Positions 30,223 through 39,388 of a stretch of DNA of 46,708 nucleotides are shown in pieces. Position numbers and translations under genes: made by a program. The first letter of the stretch is position 1. Every line of letters starts with the position of its first letter. Origin of the DNA: JBKHYJ01 sp046565505 (lineage in GTDB: Bacteria; Acidobacteriota; Blastocatellia; UBA7656); contig JBKHYJ010000037.1 in assembly GCA_046565505.1 (NCBI GenBank), positions 1 to 46,708 of the forward strand, in the 5' to 3' direction. Below the pieces are notes generated by a model that was not told where the DNA came from, searched no databases, and saw only the letters and a program-made list of their open reading frames with translations.

Positions 30223-31767
30223 TTAATTCACCCGGCAGCCCTCTATCCTCTTCTCGATCTCTTCCTTGAGGGCGCGCTTGGCGACCTTGCCTGAGCCGGA
30301 GAGCGGGAACTCCTCGACGAAGAAGACCCGGGTCGGAATCTTATACCGCGCGAGCCTGCCGGAACAGAACTCTATCAGCTCTTCGGCGGTGACCGAAAGG
30401 CTCGGGCGCGTGATGACGACGGCCACGGGGGTCTCGCCCCACTTGGAATCCGCCAGCCCGATCAGCGATGCCGAGGCGATGGCCGGGTGTGTGTGCAGCA
30501 CGGCCTCGACTTCGGCCGGGTAGATGTTCTCGCCGCCCGATATGATCATGTCTTTGGCGCGGCCCACGATGTAAAAGTAACCCTCCGCGTCCTGCCGCGC
30601 GAGGTCGCCCGTGTAGAACCAGCCGTCTGCAAGCGCGGCCGCGGTCGCCTCGCTGTTCTGCCAGTAGCCGGAACAGACATGCAGCCCGCGTAGGATCAAC
30701 TCGCCGACTTCGCCGCGCTCCACGTCGCGCCCGCTCTCTCCCACTATGCGGGCCTCCGTGTGGAAATTAGGGAAGCCGACCGAGCCGGCCTTGCGCAGGG
30801 CGTCTTCGGCCCCGAGGCGGAAGCAGTTCGGCCCCACTTCCGTCAGCCCGAAGCCTTGCAGGAACGAGACGCCTCGCCGCTGGTAAGCCTCTATCAAGGG
30901 GATGGGGCAAGGCGCTCCGCCAGAGACGAAGAAGCGCACCGAGCTTAAGTCCGCCCCCGCGAACATGGGCGACTGCATCATCATCTGAAACATGGTCGGC
31001 ACGCCGAAAAAGACCGTGCAGCGGTGCTTCTCTATCGCCTCAAGCGCCCGCGCCGCGTCGAAGCTTCGCATCATGACGACGCTGCCGCCTATGTGAAGCA
31101 GGGGCAGCGTGAGCACGTTGAGCCCGCCCGTGTGAAACATGGGCGCGTGTACGGTCGTGATGTCCGTCGAGGCGAGGTCCCACGCGATATTGGTGTTAAT
31201 GGAATTCCACGTCAGCATGCGGTGAGAGAGTAACGCCCCCTTCGGCCGCCCCGTCGTGCCGGAGGTGTAGATGATGAGCGCGGGCGCCTCCGCGTCGAAC
31301 CCCTCGACCTCCACCGGGCCGGAATGTGACTCTTCGAGCGCACGGGCATAACCGATGTCGGCGCGGCCCCCTCCGTCGAACGATATGCAGTGGCCTATCC
31401 GCAGGTGATTGCGGAGCCGGGCCGCCGCCGGCGCGAAGTCGTCTTCGTAAAGCAGGACCTTCGGCTCGCAGTCTTCGAGTATGTATTGAAGCTCGGGGGG
31501 GGCCAGGCGGTAATTGAGCGGCACGAGGATGGCGGTGAGCTTTGCCGCCGCGAAGAAGGCTTCGAGAATCTCCGTGCGGTTCATCGAGAGCACGGCGACG
31601 CGGTCCCCGCCGCGCACGCCCGCGCGCTCGCGCAGGAAGTTCGCGAGGCGCGTCGCCCGCTCATTCAACTCGCGGTAGCTGAAGGTCGAGCCCGTCGCGG
31701 CGTCGATCACCGCCGCCTTCCCGGGCGAAAAGACCGCCCGCCGGGCCATCCAATCCCTGACATACAT
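30223..31767 (-). CDS. AMP-forming acyl-CoA synthetase
   Basis: A 514-aa ANL-superfamily adenylate-forming enzyme, which activates a carboxylic acid with ATP and joins it to CoA. The AMP-binding signature YTSGTTGRPKG is at 167-177, the QGFGLTEVGP motif follows, then GWFYTGDLA, the hinge GRAKDMIISGGENIYPAEVE, and a C-terminal Lys in SGSGKVAKRAL. The length is normal for the medium- or long-chain fatty-acid group; the exact acid cannot be read. The ATG is immediately preceded (in reading direction) by an ATCCAAA-type repeat rather than a Shine-Dalgarno sequence. It is the first gene of a two-gene unit with the hydrolase. Confidence 0.92.
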   Translation of the reverse strand: MYVRDWMARRAVFSPGKAAVIDAATGSTFSYRELNERATRLANFLRERAGVRGGDRVAVLSMNRTEILEAFFAAAKLTAILVPLNYRLAPPELQYILEDCEPKVLLYEDDFAPAAARLRNHLRIGHCISFDGGGRADIGYARALEESHSGPVEVEGFDAEAPALIIYTSGTTGRPKGALLSHRMLTWNSINTNIAWDLASTDITTVHAPMFHTGGLNVLTLPLLHIGGSVVMMRSFDAARALEAIEKHRCTVFFGVPTMFQMMMQSPMFAGADLSSVRFFVSGGAPCPIPLIEAYQRRGVSFLQGFGLTEVGPNCFRLGAEDALRKAGSVGFPNFHTEARIVGESGRDVERGEVGELILRGLHVCSGYWQNSEATAAALADGWFYTGDLARQDAEGYFYIVGRAKDMIISGGENIYPAEVEAVLHTHPAIASASLIGLADSKWGETPVAVVITRPSLSVTAEELIEFCSGRLARYKIPTRVFFVEEFPLSGSGKVAKRALKEEIEKRIEGCRVN

Positions 31768-31773
31768 AATTTC

Positions 31774-31792
31774 GGATTTTAGATTTTGGATT
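31774..31792. repeat. Heptamer-type repeat upstream of the acyl-CoA synthetase gene
   Basis: GGATTTTAGATTTTGGATT, the same unit that bounds the permease spacers, lies about 7 bases from the start codon of the minus-strand gene. Confidence 0.8.
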
Positions 31793-31844
31793 CCGGGTCG
31801 GCCGAGTATTTGCGGGCTCGCGCTACTCAGCCAGCCCGGAATCG

Positions 31845-34800
31845 TCAGAAGTTGAACTTAAACGCCAACTGAATTATTCGCGGATTATTGCTCGTCGAGA
31901 TGATGCGCCCGAACGCGCCGGGGTTGATGACCGCGCCGGTCAGGGGGTCTATGCTGCCGCCGGACGCCAGTATGGCATTGAAATCGCTGATCGGGTTGGC
32001 GAGATTCACGTGATTGAACAGGTTGAAGAATTCCGCGCGGAACTCGAAACTCCTCGTCTCGAAGACGGGGAACCGCTTGATTACGGAGAAGTCAACGTTG
32101 GTCTGCCTCGGCCCCCGCAGGACGTTGCGCCCGACGTTGCCCAGGTCGGTCCCCGTCGCGCCCGCGACGGCCGCGCCATTCGAGCTAGGTATGACCTGCC
32201 CGGCCGCCACTACCGGCCGCCTGAAGGCGAAGGGGTCGAAGAAGTAACCTGGCAGCGCGCCGCCCGTCGCGGTCTTGCGATTCGCGCCCGCGGCCCAGTC
32301 GGGGCGCGCCAGCGGCGCGCTGCCGCCCGACAGCCCATAAAACGACCCCGCGCCCGTATCGACAATATCGATAGGCAGCCCCGACATCGCCGTAACTATT
32401 CCAGCCACCTGCCAGTTGGCGAAGACAACACGGCCGGCCGCAGAGCCGTCCGCGAAAGCAGGCTTCGGCAGGTCCCAGAGGTAGCTGGCGACGAGCCTGT
32501 GAGTGCGGTCGAAATCGCTCACCCCGCGGTTGGCCCGATTATTCCGCTGGTCGCCGATTATGGTGCTGGTCTCGCCGACCCCGCCGGGGTTGACCACGCC
32601 GCCGAACCCCGCGCCGCCGCCCTGGCCCGACGCGTTGTCTATGGACTTGGCGTAGGTGTAAGAGACGAGGAATTGCAGCCCGCGCGAGAATCGCTTCGTC
32701 AAACTCGTCTGTAGCGAATGGTACGTCGATTGCGCGGTGGATTGGTTCTGGAAGAACCCGTTGACGGAGACCCCCTGGAACGGCGCGCGGAGCGAAGCGT
32801 TCGCAGGGGTGTTCGTCGTAATCACTGCGCCCGTCACTTCGTTGACGATTGGGTTCTGCGGGCTCGCGAGGCGCGCTTGATTGATGCCCACCTGGCGGAA
32901 CAGGTTCAGGCCGCGCGTGCCCACGTAGGCGACTTCGAGCAGCGTGTCTTTTAAGACCTCGTACTGCACGCTGGTGTTGTACTGGTGCAGGTAAGGCGTG
33001 CGGATGCCGCGGTCGAACACCGTCCCGGAAAGCGCGACGCCGGGCACGAGCGTCGGGAACTGGCCCTGCCCGGGGGCGGCGAAGAAGGGGTCGGACACGG
33101 GCGCGCCCACCCTCACGCCGAAGACGTATGTGGGCGGCACTATCACGTTGAGCGTGATGTATTGGAACGACGTGCGCGAGTAAAATATCCCGTAGCCGCC
33201 GCGCACGACTAGCCGCCCCGAATCGAGCGGCGAGTAGGCGAACCCGATTCGCGGCGCGAAGTTGTTCGGGTCAACGCTGTTGACGACTCGCTTACTGACG
33301 TTAGGGATGTCCGCCGCGTCGTACTGGTCTATGACGTTGCCGGCCTGCACGAACCCCGCTATGGGCGGGCCTATGGGCACGCCGCCGACCGCGAGCGGGC
33401 GCGGGCGGTAAAGCGCCGGGTCGAACGTGGCGATGCGCCCGCGCGTGTCGTAAGGCGGCAAGTCTAATTCGTACCTCAGCCCGAGGTTGACCGTCAGCCT
33501 CGGCGAAATCTTCCAGTCGTCCTGCGCGAAGAAGTTGTAGTCCGTGGCGCGGAGGCTGCGGTCGCCGACGCCGCTGCCGAAGACGGAGACGAAAGTCGTG
33601 CCCGTCAGAAAATTGTTGAAGTTCAAGAAATCGATCTGGCCCCGCGTGAAGAAGTTCAGCGTGTAGTTGTTCTCGTTGTAGCGCAGCTCCGCGCCGGCGC
33701 GAATAGCATGGTTGCCCCGCGTGACGGAGACCGTGTCGGCGAGCGTCGTCGAGGGGGCAACCGCGAGCACGTCTATCGTCGGGGAGGTGCCTATAACGAA
33801 ACCGCCCGCCGCGGGCGCCACGCGGATCAGGGGCAACCCGGGGAAAGCGCCGGCGTTCGTCCGCCTGATCCCTATGTCGGAATCCCTCACGGGCTCTTCG
33901 GGGAAGGCGTCCACGCGTATGAAGTTATACCCCGCGCGCACTTCGTTGACGACGGTCGGGCTGAAAATGTGTACGTATTGCAGAGAGAAAAGCCTGCCGT
34001 TGTTGACCTGCCTGTTGCCGAAGCCGGGCACGTTCGGGCCGCCGCCCAGGAAGCTCGGCAGCACGAGCGTCTGCGGCGCGTTGGAGAAGAAGAATTTCGC
34101 CGCGAGGCTGTCCCTGTCGCCCGCGCGGTAATCGACGTTGGCGTTGAACTGATTCTCTTCATACCGCGAGGGGGTAGAGCCCGAGAACCGGCCGTTCACC
34201 TGCGGCGTCGGGATCAGGTAGCTGCCATTCGCCAGCTTCGCGTTCAGCAGAGCGAGCGCCGTGGGATTGATGGCCGTCGCGGGCTGGCCGTTCGGGAGCA
34301 GCGGCCTGAACGCCCTGAGCAGCGTCTGCTCCGAGCGGTCGTCCGTCAGCCCCGGCGCGATCAGAATGTTTGACGACAGGCTGTTGATGACCGACGCGGC
34401 GTTGTCTTCGCGCGTGCCCTGGTAAGAGCCGAAGAAGAACAGGCGGTCCTTCTTTATCGGGCCGCCGAGCGTGCCGCCGAATACGTTGCGGCTCAGCTCG
34501 GGCCGCTCGACGCCCGCAGCCTGCAAGAAGGGGTTATTCGCGTTCAGCGCGTCGTCGCGGAAGTATTCGTAGACGGTCCCGTGGTAGTTATTCGTGCCGC
34601 TCTTCGTGACGGCCTGGATGTTCCCGCCGCCGGAGCGGCCGAACGTCGCGTCGTAGAGCGAGGTCTGGACCTTGAACTCCTGTATGGTCTCCGGCGCGGG
34701 TATCGACAGCGACGGGGCGGAGTTCGTCCCCATAGAGTTGGCGTCGATCCCGTTAATCTGGAAATTGTTGTTCGTCACGCGCGCGCCGTTGACGGAGACG

Positions 34801-35348
34801 TTCTGCGAGTTGCGGCCCACGGCCGTGTTGTCCGGGAGGTAAGTCGCCGCGCCCGGCGAAAGCCCTAGTATCTGCGTGAAGTTTCTGGTCGCGAGCGGAA
34901 GCTCCGACACGGCCCGCGCGTCAATCACGCGCCCGAGCTGCGCCCCCTCCGTCTGCACGAGCGGCGCGCCCGCGCTGACGTTTATAGACTCTTCCGTCAC
35001 CGCCCCGACTTCGAGGTCGGCGTTGACGGCCGCCGTCTCCGTGATCGCGACTTTGATGTTATCGAAGATGGCCTTCTTGAATCCCGGCGCCGTGACGCTC
35101 ACCTGGTAGAGGCCGGGCGGCAGGAGCGGCACGACGTAGCTGCCCGAGTCGTCGGTCGCGGCCTTTCGCTCGTCCCCCGTTTCGCGGCTCAAGACAGTCA
35201 CCTGCGCCCCGGCGATTATGGCGCCCGCCTGGTCTTTGACGGTCCCGGCGATCCTGCCCGTCGTCTGGCTTTGCGCGAGCGCGGGCGCGCCCGACAGAGC
35301 CGCCAAACAGGCGGCTAACAGTAATGCGACTCCCTTTCTGGCGATCAT
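31845..35348 (-). CDS. TonB-dependent receptor, Oar-like, with carboxypeptidase-regulatory-like domain
   Basis: A 1167-aa outer-membrane protein. The start ATG at 35348 (MIARKGVALLL) is preceded by AAGGAGGAGG, so eight upstream in-frame codons are dropped. The signal peptide ends near ALAQSQ. A carboxypeptidase-regulatory-like domain (GRIAGTVKDQAGAIIAGAQV, about 30-110) is followed by a plug segment with LPLATRNFTQILGLSPGA, SVNGARVTNNNFQINGID, and then a long beta-barrel ending in aromatic FKFNF, as outer-membrane barrels do. Such receptors import large ligands with energy from TonB; in this group the ligand is usually unknown. It stands alone, 214 bp after the sigma-54 regulator gene, with a candidate sigma-54 site between. 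Confidence 0.93.
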   Translation of the reverse strand: MIARKGVALLLAACLAALSGAPALAQSQTTGRIAGTVKDQAGAIIAGAQVTVLSRETGDERKAATDDSGSYVVPLLPPGLYQVSVTAPGFKKAIFDNIKVAITETAAVNADLEVGAVTEESINVSAGAPLVQTEGAQLGRVIDARAVSELPLATRNFTQILGLSPGAATYLPDNTAVGRNSQNVSVNGARVTNNNFQINGIDANSMGTNSAPSLSIPAPETIQEFKVQTSLYDATFGRSGGGNIQAVTKSGTNNYHGTVYEYFRDDALNANNPFLQAAGVERPELSRNVFGGTLGGPIKKDRLFFFGSYQGTREDNAASVINSLSSNILIAPGLTDDRSEQTLLRAFRPLLPNGQPATAINPTALALLNAKLANGSYLIPTPQVNGRFSGSTPSRYEENQFNANVDYRAGDRDSLAAKFFFSNAPQTLVLPSFLGGGPNVPGFGNRQVNNGRLFSLQYVHIFSPTVVNEVRAGYNFIRVDAFPEEPVRDSDIGIRRTNAGAFPGLPLIRVAPAAGGFVIGTSPTIDVLAVAPSTTLADTVSVTRGNHAIRAGAELRYNENNYTLNFFTRGQIDFLNFNNFLTGTTFVSVFGSGVGDRSLRATDYNFFAQDDWKISPRLTVNLGLRYELDLPPYDTRGRIATFDPALYRPRPLAVGGVPIGPPIAGFVQAGNVIDQYDAADIPNVSKRVVNSVDPNNFAPRIGFAYSPLDSGRLVVRGGYGIFYSRTSFQYITLNVIVPPTYVFGVRVGAPVSDPFFAAPGQGQFPTLVPGVALSGTVFDRGIRTPYLHQYNTSVQYEVLKDTLLEVAYVGTRGLNLFRQVGINQARLASPQNPIVNEVTGAVITTNTPANASLRAPFQGVSVNGFFQNQSTAQSTYHSLQTSLTKRFSRGLQFLVSYTYAKSIDNASGQGGGAGFGGVVNPGGVGETSTIIGDQRNNRANRGVSDFDRTHRLVASYLWDLPKPAFADGSAAGRVVFANWQVAGIVTAMSGLPIDIVDTGAGSFYGLSGGSAPLARPDWAAGANRKTATGGALPGYFFDPFAFRRPVVAAGQVIPSSNGAAVAGATGTDLGNVGRNVLRGPRQTNVDFSVIKRFPVFETRSFEFRAEFFNLFNHVNLANPISDFNAILASGGSIDPLTGAVINPGAFGRIISTSNNPRIIQLAFKFNF

Positions 35349-35465
35349 CTGTCCCTCCTCCTTCGCTCGCAAGGCGGCCCGCGGCCCGGGCCGCGCGGTG
35401 TAAACCTGCGCTCAAAATCATCGAATGAAACTTGGAGCTGATTCCCGGTGCGGAGCGGTTTAGGA

Positions 35466-35479
35466 GCAATCCCTATTCC
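35466..35479 (-). promoter_or_regulatory. Candidate sigma-54 promoter of the receptor gene
   Basis: On the minus strand a GG (35479-35478), ten bases, then TTGCT with GC at 35467-35466 give the spacing required for sigma-54 promoters. The -12 half matches well; the -24 half matches only in the GG. It lies about 118 bases before the receptor start and next to a sigma-54 activator gene. Weak to moderate evidence. Confidence 0.3.
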
Positions 35480-35501
35480 CCGCCTACGGGCGGGAATTAT
35501 C

Positions 35502-35533
35502 CTGAATGGCGAGAGGCGGGCCGTTCAGTTTTT
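35502..35533 (+). terminator. Hairpin with T-run between regulator and receptor genes
   Basis: CTGAATGGC (35502-35510) pairs with GCCGTTCAG (35520-35528) with one G-T pair, followed on the plus strand by TTTTT (35529-35533). The genes on both sides run on the minus strand, where the same hairpin follows the regulator stop but lacks a T-run. It may separate the two transcripts. Confidence 0.4.
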
Positions 35534-35562
35534 AAACACCCGGCATGAACAGTGCCCATTTT

Positions 35563-36930
35563 TTAAACGGACTCAAGGTTGTACTTGCGCAGCTTGTTGT
35601 AAAGCGTCGTTCGCGTGACGCCCAGGATGTCCGCCGTGCGGCTGAGGTTTTGCCCCGTTGCGGCGAAGACCTGCTGAATGTGCAACCGCTCAAGCTCTTC
35701 GAGCGATAAGAACTGCTCGCCGTCTTCGCCCCCGGCCGCGTCGGCAATCTCCTGGCCGCCCAAAGGCAGGTCGCTCGCGTGAATGAGGTCGCCCGCGCAG
35801 AGGATGATCGCGCGCTCTATCACGTTGCGAAGCTCGCGCACGTTGCCGGGCCAGTTATAGCCTGCGAGCAAAGCCTCCGCCTTGGGTGTGACTCCGCGGA
35901 CCCTGCGGTTGAGCTTCTGGCTGAAGCGCGCGATGAAGTGTTCGACGAATGGCAGTATGTCGTCCCTGCGCTCGCGCAGCGGCGGGAGCGTGACGGGCAT
36001 GACGTTCAGCCTGTAGTACAAGTCTTCGCGGAACCGCCCGCGCTTCACTTCGCCCTGCAAGCTCCTGTTGGTGGCGGCGACTATGCGCACGTCAACTTCT
36101 TTCTCCTGTACCCCGCCCACGCGGCGGAACCGCTGCTGCTCCAGAACGTTCAGCACCTTCGCCTGAATCGAAGGCTCCATCTCCGTGATCTCGTCAAAGA
36201 AGAACGTGCCCTTGTGGGCCAGCTCGAACAGGCCCGGCTTGCTCGAAGCGGCCCCGGTGAAGGCGCCTTTCTCGTGGCCGAACAGCTCGGATTCAAACAA
36301 CTCGCGGCTCAGCCCCGCGCAATTAATGGTGACGAATGGTTTCTCATGCCGCTCGCTCAGACGGTGTATCAGGTGGGCGATCATGCCCTTGCCCGTCCCC
36401 GTCTCGCCTTGAAGCAGCACGGTCGTGTCGGAAGAGGCGAGCCGCTCGATAGTGTTATGTATGCGTGCGACGGCCTGGCTCCGCCCGAGAAAGTACTCCG
36501 CGGCCACGCGCTCCTCGGCCAGCCCTATCAGCAGGCGCTCGCGGCGCGCGCGGCTCTGCTCAAGCGTCTTGGCGACCAGTATCAGCAGGCCGTCGCCGTC
36601 GAACGGCTTCGTCAGGAAATTCTCCGCGCCTTCTTTAAGGGCGCGAATCGCCGTCTCTATCGTGCCGTGGGCGGTCAATATTATGACCGGCACGTCGTCA
36701 TCAATGGCCTTGATGCGCGGCAGCAGGTCAAGCCCGTCCACGTCCGGCAGCCGCAAGTCGAGCAGGATCAGGTGGGGGGCGTTCTCTGTCACGGCCGGGA
36801 TGGCGCGGTCGCCCGTTTCGGCTTCGAGCACGCGGTAGCCTTCGGCCTCAAGCAGGCTCCGCAGGCCGAATCGTACCGACGGCTGGTCGTCGATTATGAG
36901 AATCTTATCTTTGCTCGTGAACCTGCTCAT
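35563..36930 (-). CDS. Sigma-54-dependent response regulator (NtrC family)
   Basis: A 455-aa three-domain activator. The receiver domain (about 8-120) has DD at 14-15, phosphorylated Asp58 (LLDLRLPDVDG) and Lys108 (TKPF). The AAA+ domain (about 143-380) has Walker A GETGTGKG at 175-182 and the sigma-54 contact loop GAFTGA at 222-227. A Fis-type helix-turn-helix at about 415-452 (LSRTADILGVTRTTLYNKL) binds DNA. When phosphorylated it should open sigma-54 promoters using ATP. It lies 56 bp after the kinase gene on the same strand, so the two form a two-component pair. All key motifs are intact. Confidence 0.94.
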   Translation of the reverse strand: MSRFTSKDKILIIDDQPSVRFGLRSLLEAEGYRVLEAETGDRAIPAVTENAPHLILLDLRLPDVDGLDLLPRIKAIDDDVPVIILTAHGTIETAIRALKEGAENFLTKPFDGDGLLILVAKTLEQSRARRERLLIGLAEERVAAEYFLGRSQAVARIHNTIERLASSDTTVLLQGETGTGKGMIAHLIHRLSERHEKPFVTINCAGLSRELFESELFGHEKGAFTGAASSKPGLFELAHKGTFFFDEITEMEPSIQAKVLNVLEQQRFRRVGGVQEKEVDVRIVAATNRSLQGEVKRGRFREDLYYRLNVMPVTLPPLRERRDDILPFVEHFIARFSQKLNRRVRGVTPKAEALLAGYNWPGNVRELRNVIERAIILCAGDLIHASDLPLGGQEIADAAGGEDGEQFLSLEELERLHIQQVFAATGQNLSRTADILGVTRTTLYNKLRKYNLESV

Positions 36931-36986
36931 ACGCGAATATCAATCACGGGCGGCACGCCGGAGCGCCGGACGGCCCCGCGGCGCTA

Positions 36987-39326
36987 TCACGCGGCGCGGC
37001 TCGGCCCGCGGCCGGATTCGAGCGGCAAATTAATTATAAACGTAGTCCCCTTCTCCGGCTCGGAACGGACGGCGATAGTCCCGCCGTGGTCGTGAATCGC
37101 CTTCCGCACGATGGCGAGCCCCAGCCCCGTGCCCGCGGCGCGCGTGGTGAAGAAAGGCTCGAAGACCTTGTTTAAATTCTCGGGGGCGATGCCCGCGCCC
37201 GTGTCGCTGAATTCAATATGAATCTCGCGCTTGCCATCCCTGAAAGGGTCGCCCGCGGCCTGCCCCATCACTACACTGATCCGCCCGCCGGGCCGCGTAT
37301 GCTGTAGCGCGTTGTCGAGCAGGTTGGCGAAGACGCCATGCATCTTCCTGCGGTCGAATCGCATGTCGGGGGCGCGGTCCGAGTGCTCGAAGCTCACGGC
37401 CACATGCTTGTCTCGCGCCTGGCGGCTGAATTCCCCGAGCACCTCCCGTATGACGCCGCTTATGTCCGCGCCGTCGAGCCGCGCCGGGCGGCTGTGCTCC
37501 AGCAGTTGTTCCATCAGGTGGTTGAGGTGGTCCACCTCCGTCATCACCACGTCGAGAAAAGGCTTCACCGCCTCGCGGTCTTCCAGGCGACGCGCGAGCG
37601 CGCTGAGCGTCGTGGTGATGCCGAACAGCGGGTTGCGCACCTCGTGCGCCACGCCCGCGACAAGCTCGCCTATGACGGCCAGCCGCTCAGAGATTATCAA
37701 CTGCTCCGACAGCCTTTTCTGCTCCGTTATGTCTTTGACTATGCCTAGGTGGTAAGTACGGTTGTCCGCCTTGTCGGTGACCACGCGGATGCTGACGCGC
37801 GCGGGCATGGGCGCGCCCGACGCGCGGCGCAAGTCGCATTCGACATCGAGCGCCTGCCCCCTCTCGCCCAGCTCGTTTATCAACCGGATGGCCGGCGGGC
37901 GCTCTACGAAGAGGTCGTCGAAGAGGTTCGCTCCGATCAATTCTTCGGCCCGGCAGTAGCCCAGCATGCCCGCGAGGGCCGGGTTGACCGTGACCAGGCG
38001 GCCTTCGGGCGTGCTGCGATAAAGGCCATCGAGCGTGCTTTCAAATATCTGCCGGTAACGTTCTTCAGACTGGCTGACCTGCTCGAACAGTTGGGCGTTG
38101 GCGAGCAGGTGCGCCGCCTGCGAGGCGAAGATCGTCACCAGCCGCTTGTCTTCTTCCATGAAGCCGCCCGCCTTGTTCATCACTTCAAGGGTGCCGAACG
38201 TGCGCTCGCCCGCCTGTAGCGGCACGGCGAGCATCGTCTTCACGCCAAGAATGCTCGCGGCGCCGCCGCCGATCATGGCGTCGGACGCCGCGTCGTTGGT
38301 CATGTAAGGCTCCGAGGTCTTGAACACTTCGGTGGCTACGCTGTTTTCATCGACCGCCGAGCGCAAGAGTTGGATGTGAGCGTCGCTTATCCCGTAAGCG
38401 GGGAGCTGCGCGTTGATGCACCCTTCGCGCTCGTCGTAGAGCAGTATGACGCACATCTCGGCGTCGAGCAGCCGCGCTATCTTGCGGGTCAGAAGCTCGC
38501 AAATCTTGCTTATCCCGGTGCCGGTCCCCATCATCAGCGAAATGTGGTACAGCCCGCTCAACCTCTCTATGTCTCTGCGCAACTGCCGCGCCGCCTCGTT
38601 GAGGGCTTGAGACAGGCGGCCTATCTCGTCGCGGCCGCCAATCGCGATGGGCTCGAAGACGGCGCCCGCGACGAGGCGGCGGGCGAGCCCTTCCATCTGC
38701 CGCGCGGGCTTGATTACGGCAAAAAACAAGGCGGCGGCCGTGGCCGCGCCCGTCAGGACGACGGCCACGGCCGCCGCGCATGCCGCGGCCCGAATGAATT
38801 CGAGCGTCTCCTGGCGGGGGGCGGAGATCGAGGCGGCAAGATAACCGGCGAGCAGCGCGGCGAGCATGGAGAGCCATACCAGGATGAGCTTGCCGAGCAC
38901 GCCGCGGCCGGGGCTGAGCGCGGCCCACACGGGCGGCCGGCTACCGGCGAGGCTGCGGCGGTCCAGCTCCTTAATTGCGCGGATGGCCTCTTCGCGCGTA
39001 GCGAAGGTGTTCGACTCCAGGTCCTTGGCCGCGCCCAGGTATCTGAGCATGGAGCGGGTCAACCCGCTTGAGCTGTAACGGACGGTGGACAGGCTGTAGC
39101 GGTCGTAAAGCTCCTTTATGCGCTCGCCATAATAATCGATTATCTCTGGGGCGATCTCCGTGCCTTCGTAATTGACCACGGCGTAGATGCGCTTGCCCTG
39201 CGCCTCGTAGGCCGCGCGGACCAGGGCGGCGAACTCGTCCACCTGACCGCGGCTTTCGATCCTGACCCCGGCGAAGTTGATGAAGAGTATATTTTCTTTC
39301 CTGTCGAGTACGAACCGGTCGCGCAT
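36987..39326 (-). CDS. Membrane sensor histidine kinase with GAF and PAS domains
   Basis: A 779-aa kinase. Residues about 1-120 form an alpha/beta domain that resembles a STAS-like fold (ENILFINFAGVRIESRGQV). Two membrane helices follow (about 140-165 and 175-210: LILVWLSMLAALLAGYLAA and AAVAVVLTGAATAAALFF), then a HAMP-like helix, a GAF domain (about 275-420), a PAS domain (SEERYRQIFESTLDGLYRST, about 425-540), a HisKA domain with the phosphorylated His at about 561 (GVAHEVRNPL), and an HATPase with DTGAGI and GTGLGLAI. Its partner is the NtrC-type regulator encoded next. The gene follows a KAS III-like gene by 62 bp, suggesting joint transcription. The signal sensed is unknown. Confidence 0.93.
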   Translation of the reverse strand: MRDRFVLDRKENILFINFAGVRIESRGQVDEFAALVRAAYEAQGKRIYAVVNYEGTEIAPEIIDYYGERIKELYDRYSLSTVRYSSSGLTRSMLRYLGAAKDLESNTFATREEAIRAIKELDRRSLAGSRPPVWAALSPGRGVLGKLILVWLSMLAALLAGYLAASISAPRQETLEFIRAAACAAAVAVVLTGAATAAALFFAVIKPARQMEGLARRLVAGAVFEPIAIGGRDEIGRLSQALNEAARQLRRDIERLSGLYHISLMMGTGTGISKICELLTRKIARLLDAEMCVILLYDEREGCINAQLPAYGISDAHIQLLRSAVDENSVATEVFKTSEPYMTNDAASDAMIGGGAASILGVKTMLAVPLQAGERTFGTLEVMNKAGGFMEEDKRLVTIFASQAAHLLANAQLFEQVSQSEERYRQIFESTLDGLYRSTPEGRLVTVNPALAGMLGYCRAEELIGANLFDDLFVERPPAIRLINELGERGQALDVECDLRRASGAPMPARVSIRVVTDKADNRTYHLGIVKDITEQKRLSEQLIISERLAVIGELVAGVAHEVRNPLFGITTTLSALARRLEDREAVKPFLDVVMTEVDHLNHLMEQLLEHSRPARLDGADISGVIREVLGEFSRQARDKHVAVSFEHSDRAPDMRFDRRKMHGVFANLLDNALQHTRPGGRISVVMGQAAGDPFRDGKREIHIEFSDTGAGIAPENLNKVFEPFFTTRAAGTGLGLAIVRKAIHDHGGTIAVRSEPEKGTTFIINLPLESGRGPSRAA

Positions 39327-39388
39327 AAGAAACGGTGGACGACGAAGCCGCGGGGCGGGCGAATCATAATCCGTAATTCAAACCCGGG

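Noticed and set aside
33708..34373. Plus-strand frame opposite the TonB receptor
   Set aside because: Low-complexity Arg/Val/Glu-rich translation opposite a well-defined barrel protein.
35779..37095. Long plus-strand open frame (438 codons) opposite the regulator and kinase genes
   Set aside because: The opposite strand has intact receiver, AAA+ and HTH motifs; this frame shows no family pattern or ribosome site.
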